Source: Cytophagales bacterium (GTDB lineage Bacteria > Bacteroidota > Bacteroidia > Cytophagales > Cyclobacteriaceae). Taken from it: a stretch of DNA of 5,866 bases. Below the pieces are notes generated by a model. That model had not been told where the DNA came from, did no database searches, and saw nothing but the letters and a program-made list of their open reading frames with translations. Made by a program: the position numbers and the translations under genes. The DNA lies in assembly GCA_024643485.1 (NCBI GenBank), contig JAHEMU010000190.1:1-5866 (forward strand), in the 5' to 3' direction. This document shows, one piece after another, positions 1-5,866 of the stretch (position 1 is its first letter; each line of letters begins with the position of its first letter).

Positions 1-1131
1 ATGAAATTATTTGAAGTATATCCACTATTTCCTATCGAAATTGTAAGAGGAAAGAATTCCCAGGTATGGGATCAAAATGGAAATGAATATCTAGATTTTT
101 ACGGTGGTCATGCGGTGATATCCATCGGGCATAGTCATCCAAATTACGTAAGCGCCATTCAAGAACAGGTAGCAGAATTGGGATTTTATTCGAATGCCGT
201 GATTAATGGTTTGCAATTGAAGTTAGCTAATACATTATCTGAAGTTACAGGGTATGCTGATTTTCAGCTATTTCTAGTGAATTCAGGTGCTGAAGCGATT
301 GAATCGGCGTTGAAAGTAGCCTCTTTTGTTAATCAAAGAAAAAAAGTACTCTCGTTTAGAAAAGCATTTCACGGGCGTACTTCACTGGCTGTTTCTGCTA
401 CTGATAACAAGAAAATACATGCCCCAATTAACCAAACTGATTATGTTGATTTCTTTCAATTTGATCAATTTGATGAGATTGAAAAGGCCTTAAAAAGCGA
501 GCAATATGCTGCGGTTGTGGTGGAAGGACTGCAAGGAATTGCTGGTATTTATGAAGTTCCAGATGAATTGTTGGTAAAATTAAGAAAATGGACCACCGAA
601 ACGGGAACTCTTCTAATTTTGGATGAAATTCAGAGTGGTTATGGAAGAACTGGGTCATTTTTCGCGCATCAGAATAGTGGGATAGTTCCTGATATGGTTA
701 CGATTGCGAAAGGAATGGGAAATGGGTTTCCAATTGGGGGGGTATTGATTCATGCTAATATAAAGGCGTGGCATGGGATGCTTGGTACTACTTTTGGCGG
801 AAACCATCTGGCATGTGCGGCGGCAATTTCTGTACTTGAAACCATTCAAAATGAAAAATTGGTTTCAAAAGCGATGAGTTTAGGACAGTTTTTAAAAGAA
901 GAGCTATTAAAACTCAAAAAAATAAAAGAAGTAAGGGGTAGAGGACTGATGTTAGGAGTAGCTTTTGATTTTCCCGCTAAGGAAATCCGTGATGAGCTAT
1001 TAAAACAATTTAACATATTTACGGGCAATGCTTCCGATCCAAATGTTATCCGGTTATTGCCACCACTAACTATTTCAAAAGAGCAATGTGAATACTTTAT
1101 ACAATCATTAAAATCTTGTTTGGATGAGTAA
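1..1131 (+). CDS. argD: N-acylornithine aminotransferase (ArgD; acetyl/succinylornithine transaminase)
   Basis: Cytosolic PLP-dependent class-III aminotransferase that interconverts N-acyl-glutamate semialdehyde and N-acyl-ornithine using glutamate as amino donor. Visible motifs are NSGAEA (94-99, PLP phosphate loop), FHGRT (123-127), LDEIQSGYGRTG (207-218; Asp208 should pair with the PLP ring nitrogen), the Schiff-base lysine Lys237 in TIAKGMG, Thr264 in GTTFGGN, and the substrate-carboxylate arginine Arg351 in IRLLPP. At 376 residues it is about 30 shorter than E. coli ArgD, but it starts with MKLFEVYPL as Bacteroidota homologues do, so I take position 1 as the true start. The upstream region is outside the window. 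One motif deviates: EGLQGIAG (175-182) replaces the common EPxQGEGG. Its stop overlaps the next start by 8 bases. From the specificity of the next enzyme I infer an N-succinyl substrate; the sequence of ArgD itself does not prove this. Confidence 0.95.
   Translation: MKLFEVYPLFPIEIVRGKNSQVWDQNGNEYLDFYGGHAVISIGHSHPNYVSAIQEQVAELGFYSNAVINGLQLKLANTLSEVTGYADFQLFLVNSGAEAIESALKVASFVNQRKKVLSFRKAFHGRTSLAVSATDNKKIHAPINQTDYVDFFQFDQFDEIEKALKSEQYAAVVVEGLQGIAGIYEVPDELLVKLRKWTTETGTLLILDEIQSGYGRTGSFFAHQNSGIVPDMVTIAKGMGNGFPIGGVLIHANIKAWHGMLGTTFGGNHLACAAAISVLETIQNEKLVSKAMSLGQFLKEELLKLKKIKEVRGRGLMLGVAFDFPAKEIRDELLKQFNIFTGNASDPNVIRLLPPLTISKEQCEYFIQSLKSCLDE
1124..1131 (+). other. argD/argF' start-stop overlap, ATGAGTAA
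   Basis: The argF' start codon (1124-1126) sits inside the end of argD, whose TAA is at 1129-1131. No purine-rich Shine-Dalgarno precedes it, so argF' is probably translated by ribosomes finishing argD (translational coupling, inferred). Confidence 0.9.
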
Positions 1132-2080
1132 ATTGAATCACTTTTTATCAGTAAAATCCACTGAAAATCCATTGGAATTGGCTGATTTGGCCCTATCAAT
1201 GAAAAATAATTCAGGGAATTTTAAAGACAGTCGAAAAGGGTTGTCACTTTGTTTGATTTTCTTTAATTCAAGCTTGAGAACTAGGCTTAGCACTCAAAAG
1301 GCAGCGTTTAATCTCGGAATGGATGTGGCAGTATTCAATGTGGGAGAAGATGGGTGGCAGCTAGAGTTTGATGAGGGCGTGGTGATGAATGGTAATAAAG
1401 CAGAGCATATCAAAGAGGCCGCTCCGGTGATTGGAAGTTACTTTGATATTATTGGTATCCGGGCTTTTGCTTCTCTAGAAAATAAAATATCAGATTATCA
1501 GGAGCAAGTGTTAAATGCTTTTGTGAAATATAGTGGTAAGCCCATCTTGAATTTGGAATCGGCGACCACACATCCACTGCAGTCCCTAACAGATGTAGTA
1601 ACTATTTTGGAACATAAAAAAGTGGCACGACCCAAAATAGTTTTGTCGTGGGCCCCGCATCCAAGAACCCTTCCGCAGGCAGTCCCGAATTCATTTTCAG
1701 AGTGGGTGCTAGCTTGTAAGTTTGATTTGACCATCGTTCAGCCAAAGGGTTACGAATTGTCTGAGGAGTTTACAAAAGGAGCGACCATTAGTTATAGTCA
1801 GGAAGAAGCCTTTGAGGGGGCGGATTTTATATATGCTAAAAATTGGTCATCTTATACTGATTACGGTAAGATATTATCTTCCGATCCAAAATGGATGATT
1901 GATAGGGAAAAAATGGATCGAACGGCAAATGCATTTTTTATGCATTGTTTGCCGGTGAGAAGAAATGTCATAGTTTCTGATGAGGTAATTGATAGTGCCA
2001 AATCAATTGTTCTTAAACAAGCTGAAAACAGACAATACGCTGCGCAGGCGGCCCTTTTTAAGTTGAGTGAAATGGAATGA
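1124..2080 (+). CDS. argF': N-acylornithine carbamoyltransferase, predicted N-succinylornithine type (ArgF')
   Basis: Transfers the carbamoyl group of carbamoyl phosphate to N-acyl-ornithine, giving N-acyl-citrulline. The carbamoyl-phosphate loop reads SLRTR (50-54), where true ornithine carbamoyltransferases have STRTR; SLRTR marks the N-acylornithine branch. Also present are HPLQ (150-153), HCLPVRR (274-280), Lys239 in YAKNW and Trp78 in the 80s loop. In that loop, the residue that separates acetyl- from succinyl-ornithine enzymes (Glu92 in Xanthomonas campestris, Pro90 in Bacteroides fragilis) aligns with Ala93. Published E92A, E92P, E92S and E92V changes convert the acetyl enzyme to the succinyl one, so Ala93 predicts succinyl specificity. 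The lysine reported to be carboxylated in the Xanthomonas enzyme (Lys302) appears to be Gln308 here, also unlike the acetyl type; that alignment is from memory. Length 318 fits the family. The start overlaps argD by 8 bases, and no Shine-Dalgarno is visible. The family call is very secure; the acyl group is inferred from one residue. Confidence 0.94.
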   Translation: MSKLNHFLSVKSTENPLELADLALSMKNNSGNFKDSRKGLSLCLIFFNSSLRTRLSTQKAAFNLGMDVAVFNVGEDGWQLEFDEGVVMNGNKAEHIKEAAPVIGSYFDIIGIRAFASLENKISDYQEQVLNAFVKYSGKPILNLESATTHPLQSLTDVVTILEHKKVARPKIVLSWAPHPRTLPQAVPNSFSEWVLACKFDLTIVQPKGYELSEEFTKGATISYSQEEAFEGADFIYAKNWSSYTDYGKILSSDPKWMIDREKMDRTANAFFMHCLPVRRNVIVSDEVIDSAKSIVLKQAENRQYAAQAALFKLSEME

Positions 2081-2084
2081 ATAA
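2077..2084 (+). other. argF'/argB start-stop overlap, ATGAATAA
   Basis: The argB ATG (2077-2079) shares four bases with the argF' TGA (2078-2080), the classic ATGA coupling overlap. The next bases add a TAA in the third frame (2082-2084), giving the same octamer as the argB/argE junction. Confidence 0.9.
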
Positions 2085-2868
2085 ACGTCTGACTATTATT
2101 AAAATTGGTGGAAGAGTCGTCAATGATTCTGAAAAATTAGCTGCTGTACTATCCTTTTTGAAGGAATCAAATCTTCCTGTATTGTTGGTTCATGGAGGGG
2201 GGGATCAGTTGGATAATTATTTAAGTAGGGTAGGTATTGAGCCAGTAAAAGTGGATGGAAGGAGAATTACTGATGCCGCTACGATGGAGATGGCGGTTAT
2301 GACCTACGCAGGATTAATAAATAAAACCATTGTAGCGCAATTACATGCGAAAGGGGCCGAAGCGGTCGGATTGACGGGTGCTGATCTTGGAATTATTCAA
2401 GCCGTAAAAAGAAAGTCAACTCCTATTGATTATGGCCTAGTGGGTGATATAGTGCAAGTGAAAGGGCAAACCGTCAAGAAACTACTTGATTTAGGGGTAA
2501 TTCCTGTATTTTGTGCGGTTTCAGTCGATCAATCAGGCATTTTGCTAAATACCAATGCCGATACCATAGCGGCAAAACTGGCAGAAAGCTTGAGCCAATT
2601 CTTTGAAGTTCATTTGGTTTATCTGTTTGATCAAAAAGGAATTTGCTATGATATAATGAAACCTGAACATGTTCGAAAAACCATTACCAGGGCTGGATTT
2701 AAGTTGGCTAAGAAAAATGGTGAGCTCAGTGGAGGGATTCTTCCAAAATTGGACAATGCTTTTGATTCAATTGAAAAGGGAGTGCAGGCGGTTGTAATGT
2801 GCGATGAAAATGGGCTTTCGACGTATGGATCAAAGAACTTCACTGGAACTACAATAATAAATGAATAA
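2077..2868 (+). CDS. argB: N-acylglutamate kinase (ArgB), probably N-succinylglutamate kinase
   Basis: Amino-acid-kinase family enzyme that phosphorylates the side-chain carboxylate of N-acyl-glutamate with ATP, the second step of the pathway. Catalytic elements are in order: IKIGG with Lys9, the glycine loop VHGGG (38-42), DGRRITD (60-66) carrying the substrate-carboxylate arginine Arg63, LNTNADTIA (157-165) with Asn158 and Asp162, and Lys224 in ILPKLDNA. These match E. coli Lys8, Arg66, Asn158, Asp162 and Lys217. At 263 residues it is close to the E. coli enzyme (258) and lacks the extra N-terminal helix of arginine-inhibited hexameric kinases, so I expect no classic arginine feedback at this step. 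Arg62 beside Arg63 is unusual compared with the GLRVT of acetyl-type enzymes and could help read a second carboxylate. The 4-base ATGA overlap with argF' suggests coupled translation. Confidence 0.95.
   Translation: MNKRLTIIKIGGRVVNDSEKLAAVLSFLKESNLPVLLVHGGGDQLDNYLSRVGIEPVKVDGRRITDAATMEMAVMTYAGLINKTIVAQLHAKGAEAVGLTGADLGIIQAVKRKSTPIDYGLVGDIVQVKGQTVKKLLDLGVIPVFCAVSVDQSGILLNTNADTIAAKLAESLSQFFEVHLVYLFDQKGICYDIMKPEHVRKTITRAGFKLAKKNGELSGGILPKLDNAFDSIEKGVQAVVMCDENGLSTYGSKNFTGTTIINE
2861..2868 (+). other. argB/argE start-stop overlap, ATGAATAA
   Basis: The argE ATG (2861-2863) precedes the argB TAA (2866-2868) by two bases, an 8-base overlap of the same form as argD/argF'. The upstream bases are A-rich with no Shine-Dalgarno, as is usual for start regions in Bacteroidota. 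Confidence 0.9.
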
Positions 2869-3916
2869 TTCAACCTCACATCCAGCAACTGAATTACTGA
2901 AGTCTTTGATTTCAATTTCTTCCTTTAGTGGAGAGGAGAAGGGTACGGCAGATCTTATTCAAGAATATTTAGAAAGTAAGGGGCTGCAGGTGAATCGACT
3001 TGGGAACAATTGTTGGGTATCAACCGAGATCAAATCGAACCGTCCAACCATATTGCTGAATTCACATCACGATACAGTAAAACCTGGAATAGGCTGGAAT
3101 ACAAATCCATTTGACCCTTTGGTTGAAAATGGAAAAATCATAGGATTGGGAGCAAATGATGCTGGGGCAAGCGTTGTAAGTTTGCTCCATGTTTTTTTGA
3201 CTTTAAGGGAGAAAGAACAATCGTATAATCTTATTTTTTTAGCGAGTGCGGAGGAAGAAAACTCCGGAAAAAATGGAGTAGCTTCTGTGTTGCCCATTAT
3301 GCCAAAAATTGATTTGGCGATAGTTGGAGAGCCCACAGAAATGCATCCCGCAGTAGCTGAAAAAGGGCTGATGGTGGTGGATTTTCTAGTAAAAGGAGAA
3401 AGTGGGCACGCGGCTCGTGAAGAGGGAGTAAATGCTATCTATTTGGCCATGAAAGAACTGGAGAAAATAGCTGATTTATCCTTCGATAAGGTTTCTGAAT
3501 GGTTGGGGAAAGTTAAAGTCACCCCTACCATTATTGAGGCAGGGAAACAGCATAATGTAATTCCAGATTTGTGTAAATTGGTATTAGATGTACGAACAAC
3601 GGATCAATACACAAATGAGGAAGTATTGGAAATTTTAAGGTCGAAGTTAAAAGGAGAATTAACGCCAAGATCGACTCGCTTAAATCCTTCGGGGATTGAT
3701 GTGTCACATCCGGTGGTTAAACGTTTGATTGAAATGGGAAGAGTGCCCTACGGCTCCCCAACTTTGTCTGATCAATCTCTGATGAATTTTCCATCTGTGA
3801 AATTAGGTCCAGGTTATTCGGGGAGGTCTCATACTGCCAACGAGTTTATATTCGAAAGAGAAATAACAGAAGGAATTGAAATGTATCTCTCCTTATTAGA
3901 TCAATTAAGTATTTAA
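2861..3916 (+). CDS. argE: M20-family N-acylcitrulline deacylase (ArgE)
   Basis: Zinc-dependent amidohydrolase of the M20 (ArgE/DapE) family. In this operon it should remove the acyl group from N-acyl-citrulline to give citrulline, because carbamoylation comes first here. The metal-site residues can all be placed: His69 and Asp71 in HHDTV, bridging Asp100 in GANDAG, Glu132 (base) and Glu133 (ligand) in SAEEE, Glu157 in GEPTE, and His324 in GRSHTANEF. The lid/dimerisation domain lies roughly between residues 170 and 275 and contains His183 in SGHAA, the residue that reaches the neighbouring active site in family structures, and the conserved HNVIPD (231-236). Length 351 is normal for Bacteroidota homologues. 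It begins inside the end of argB (8-base overlap). Generic annotation as acetylornithine deacetylase would name the wrong substrate. By inference from ArgF' the substrate is N-succinylcitrulline; a DapE-like desuccinylase would be the main alternative, but the operon argues against it. Confidence 0.93.
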   Translation: MNNSTSHPATELLKSLISISSFSGEEKGTADLIQEYLESKGLQVNRLGNNCWVSTEIKSNRPTILLNSHHDTVKPGIGWNTNPFDPLVENGKIIGLGANDAGASVVSLLHVFLTLREKEQSYNLIFLASAEEENSGKNGVASVLPIMPKIDLAIVGEPTEMHPAVAEKGLMVVDFLVKGESGHAAREEGVNAIYLAMKELEKIADLSFDKVSEWLGKVKVTPTIIEAGKQHNVIPDLCKLVLDVRTTDQYTNEEVLEILRSKLKGELTPRSTRLNPSGIDVSHPVVKRLIEMGRVPYGSPTLSDQSLMNFPSVKLGPGYSGRSHTANEFIFEREITEGIEMYLSLLDQLSI

Positions 3917-3925
3917 AGTAAGCAA

Positions 3926-5266
3926 ATGAAAAAACTTTGGGATAAAGGAAAACCATTGAATCAATTGATTGAAAAATTTACCACAGAAATGGACAGGTCA
4001 TTGGATTTGGAATTGGTTAAATGGGATATCGCTGGCTCCATCGCACACATCACCATGTTGGAGAAAATTGGATTGTTATCCAATTCAGACTGGAAAGCTT
4101 TAAAAGAGGAATTGATTAAAATTTATAATGAACAGGTACTTACAGACTCATTTGTTATTGAAAGTGGGGTCGAGGACGTTCATTCCCAAGTAGAAATGAT
4201 ACTTACTAACCGATTAGGGGATGTGGGTAAAAAGATACACAGTGGCAGAAGTAGAAATGATCAGGTTTTATTGGATACTAGGTTGTATTTACGTGATGAA
4301 ATAAGAGAAATTACCATTATTTTGGGTGAAGTATTTTCTCTCCTAATTAAAAAGAGCAACGAAAATAAGGACGTATTATTACCGGGATACACCCACCTTC
4401 AAGTAGCTATGCCCTCAAGTTTTGGATTATGGTTTGGCGCTTGGGCGGAGTGTTTGTGTGATGATCTTTTGCTATTTAAGGCGGCCTATGATATGACCGA
4501 CCAAAATCCATTAGGCTCAGCTGCTGGATACGGTTCCTCTTTTCCATTGGATAGAACGTTCACCACTGAATTGATGGGGTTCAATACTCTTTCGTACAAT
4601 GTAGTGAATGCACAATTGGGCCGTGGGAAAACAGAACGAACCTTTGCTGTCGCTTTGGCGGGAGTCGCTTCTACCTGCTCGAGAATGATGATGGATGTAT
4701 GCTTGTACAATAGTCAGAATTTTCAGTTTTTAGATTTGCCTGAAGACTTCACTACTGGGTCGAGTATCATGCCTCATAAAAAGAATCCTGACGTATTTGA
4801 AATTTTGAGGGGAAGGTTTAACAAGTTACAAAACTTACCCAATACCATTAATCAGGTGTTGAATAATTTGCCTTCCGGATACCACCGTGATTTGCAGGTA
4901 GTGAAAGAAGAATTATTTCCTGCAATTTCTGAATTTAGAGAAAGTTTGGAAGTGTTGTTAATGGCTTTGGATGGGATAAAAGTGAAAAAAGGATTGTTGG
5001 ATGACCCCAAGTACCAATTGTTATTTACTGTTGAAAATGTCAATACATTGGTTAAGAACGGCGTTCCTTTTAGGGATGCCTATAAACAAATTGGGATGGA
5101 AGTGGAAAACGGTACTTATCAACCCGAGCGTGAAATTAACCACACCCACGAGGGGAGTATCGGCAATTTATGCAATGATCAAATATCCCTTAAATGGAAT
5201 AAACGGGTAGCTGATTTACATTTGGAAAAAGGTAAAAATGCGATTGATAATTTATTAACTAATTAG
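3926..5266 (+). CDS. argH: Argininosuccinate lyase (ArgH)
   Basis: Cytosolic homotetrameric lyase of the fumarase/aspartase superfamily that splits argininosuccinate into arginine and fumarate, the last step of the pathway. Family signatures are HSGRSRNDQV (105-114), GYTHLQ (154-159) with catalytic His157, NPLGSAAGYG (194-203), and the mobile signature loop GSSIMPHKKNPD (278-289) with catalytic Ser280. The loop has His284 where many homologues have Gln, and PSGYHRDLQ (316-324) has His where many have Asn; I regard both as lineage differences, since the catalytic residues are intact. Length 446 is normal. The start at MKKLWDKG is the expected family N-terminus and follows argE by 9 bases with no Shine-Dalgarno-like sequence. 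It is the last gene of the run, and its stop lies 2 bases from the end of a convergent gene. Confidence 0.97.
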   Translation: MKKLWDKGKPLNQLIEKFTTEMDRSLDLELVKWDIAGSIAHITMLEKIGLLSNSDWKALKEELIKIYNEQVLTDSFVIESGVEDVHSQVEMILTNRLGDVGKKIHSGRSRNDQVLLDTRLYLRDEIREITIILGEVFSLLIKKSNENKDVLLPGYTHLQVAMPSSFGLWFGAWAECLCDDLLLFKAAYDMTDQNPLGSAAGYGSSFPLDRTFTTELMGFNTLSYNVVNAQLGRGKTERTFAVALAGVASTCSRMMMDVCLYNSQNFQFLDLPEDFTTGSSIMPHKKNPDVFEILRGRFNKLQNLPNTINQVLNNLPSGYHRDLQVVKEELFPAISEFRESLEVLLMALDGIKVKKGLLDDPKYQLLFTVENVNTLVKNGVPFRDAYKQIGMEVENGTYQPEREINHTHEGSIGNLCNDQISLKWNKRVADLHLEKGKNAIDNLLTN

Positions 5267-5271
5267 CGTTA
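5264..5271. other. Convergent 3' ends of argH and the barrel gene, 2-base gap
   Basis: The argH stop TAG (5264-5266) and the complement of the barrel gene's TAA (5269-5271) are separated by only two bases. No intergenic terminator can fit, so any termination signal for either transcript must lie within the opposing coding sequence. On the + strand the bases right after argH (5269-5307) are strongly T-rich, but I found no convincing GC-rich hairpin in front of them. Confidence 0.85.
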
Positions 5272-5866
5272 TTTTTCTTTGTCTTTCTTCTGGTTTTTAA
5301 TTTTTCCAAAAGAGAAACTTAAGCCAAAAACATTGATATTTCCAGGATTTCCGACGTTGAATTTATTTCTATTCATATAAAATACATCGAGTGATTTTCC
5401 TTTTGGTAAATCTAATTCAAAGCCAATTTGCGTTCGGAATTGATCAAATTCTTTTTGCCCAGTACGGTTATCGTAATAAATTTCAGCAGCAATAAATGGA
5501 TCGATTTTTTTAGAAAGGTTGTAGTCGAATTTTATTTTATTTCTGATGGCAGGCTCTTTTGAACCATCCGAAAGGAAGTCTTCTTGATATTTAAAGCGGT
5601 AGCTAATGTCGAGTTTTCCCAAATCAATTTTATAGGAAAGGCCAAATGCTAATCGATTTTCAGTATCATTCACCGGATCGGGAAGATTGCTATACCGATA
5701 GGATACTGCGGCTTTGAAATTCTTAATGAATTCATATTCGAATTGAGGTTCAAGGTAAAAGACTTTGCTATTTCCAAAATCCTGGTCACGGCGATATCCA
5801 GTTTCCAAATCAATATCTGCATTTTTAAACGGGCTATAGCCTATTCCTGCGTCAATCCAAAGTTCA
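5269..5866 (-). CDS. Probable DUF2490-family outer-membrane beta-barrel protein (5' end outside window)
   Basis: Partial gene entering from the right edge; the last 198 codons plus stop are visible. The reading frame stays open past a TTG at 5806-5808 to the window edge, adding about 19 residues (ELWIDAGIGYSPFKNADID), so that TTG is an internal Leu codon and the real start lies outside. The protein is a series of amphipathic beta strands with alternating aromatic residues and polar turns, for example KAAVSYRYSNL, LDISYRFKYQ, KIKFDYNL, DPFIAAEIYYDN, FRTQIGFELDL and NVFGLSFSFG. This is the look of an outer-membrane barrel, and the DPF-aEiyy-n and FR-qiGfE--l pattern resembles DUF2490 proteins of Bacteroidota. 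The signal peptide would be beyond the window. After the last strand comes a Lys-rich tail of 11 residues (KIKNQKKDKEK), unusual because barrels tend to end on an aromatic residue. Function unknown; nothing links it to arginine synthesis. An unrelated small porin-like family is possible. Confidence 0.6.
   Translation of the reverse strand, partial: ELWIDAGIGYSPFKNADIDLETGYRRDQDFGNSKVFYLEPQFEYEFIKNFKAAVSYRYSNLPDPVNDTENRLAFGLSYKIDLGKLDISYRFKYQEDFLSDGSKEPAIRNKIKFDYNLSKKIDPFIAAEIYYDNRTGQKEFDQFRTQIGFELDLPKGKSLDVFYMNRNKFNVGNPGNINVFGLSFSFGKIKNQKKDKEK

Noticed and set aside
846..1199. A 117-codon antisense reading frame across the argD/argF' junction
   Set aside because: It lies opposite two well-conserved enzymes, has no recognisable motifs or start signal, and its composition is what antisense of these codons would give. 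The other antisense frames (for example 428-658, 1498-1734, 2646-2915, 3067-3336, 4486-4710) fail for the same reason.
1638..1645. TAGTTTTG, a match to the Bacteroidota -7 promoter pattern TAnnTTTG
   Set aside because: It is inside argF' coding sequence, and the nearest upstream TTTG is about 28 bases away rather than the expected 19-21, so a chance match in AT-rich DNA is more likely.
3192..3240. Two T7 runs in argE as possible slippery sites
   Set aside because: They encode ordinary hydrophobic residues (Phe-Leu) in an AT-rich gene, the frame is intact, and there is no downstream stimulatory structure that I can see.
5001..5210. A 69-codon same-strand frame inside argH
   Set aside because: It overlaps the conserved C-terminal domain of argH in another frame and has no family features of its own.
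5291..5324. Possible terminator hairpin pairing GGTTT with AAGCC downstream of argH
   Set aside because: Only five pairs including a G-T wobble around a large loop; too weak to call.
5806..5808. TTG as the start codon of the reverse-strand gene
   Set aside because: The frame stays open upstream to the window edge and encodes strand-like sequence continuous with the barrel, so this is an internal Leu codon.

Overview
The window is a compact arginine-biosynthesis operon from a member of the Bacteroidota, most likely a Cytophagales/Flavobacteria-like lineage. This rests on four things: the transcarbamylase is the N-acylornithine type typical of that phylum; the gene order is argD-argF'-argB-argE-argH; no start codon has a clear Shine-Dalgarno sequence; and the flanking gene resembles the DUF2490 outer-membrane barrels common in Bacteroidota. 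The DNA is AT-rich (around 40% GC by eye).

Layout: positions 1-5266 hold five same-strand genes that are overlapping or nearly touching. They are argD (acylornithine aminotransferase), argF' (N-acylornithine carbamoyltransferase), argB (acylglutamate kinase), argE (M20 deacylase) and argH (argininosuccinate lyase). All five keep the catalytic residues of their families. The first three junctions overlap by 8, 4 and 8 bases; argE and argH are 9 bases apart. Two bases after the argH stop, a convergent gene (probable DUF2490 beta-barrel protein) ends. Its 5' part lies beyond the right edge of the window. There is no gene-free stretch longer than 9 bases, and I see no RNA gene, mobile element, CRISPR array or long repeat.

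Pathway: ArgB phosphorylates N-acyl-glutamate. ArgC (not in the window) would reduce the product, ArgD transaminates it to N-acyl-ornithine, and ArgF' carbamoylates that while it is still acylated. ArgE then releases citrulline, ArgG (not in the window) makes argininosuccinate, and ArgH yields arginine and fumarate. Free ornithine is bypassed. The residue known to decide acetyl versus succinyl specificity in ArgF' is Ala93, where the acetyl-type enzyme has Glu and the Bacteroides fragilis succinyl-type enzyme has Pro. I therefore predict that the whole route runs on N-succinyl intermediates, so the usual 'acetyl' product names would be misleading for four of the five enzymes.

I did not find a previously undescribed system. 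The window is a known but uncommon variant of a core pathway. The points worth a second look are the specificity residues, the repeated start/stop octamer at three junctions, two G7 tracts in active-site codons, and the terminator-less convergent 3' ends.
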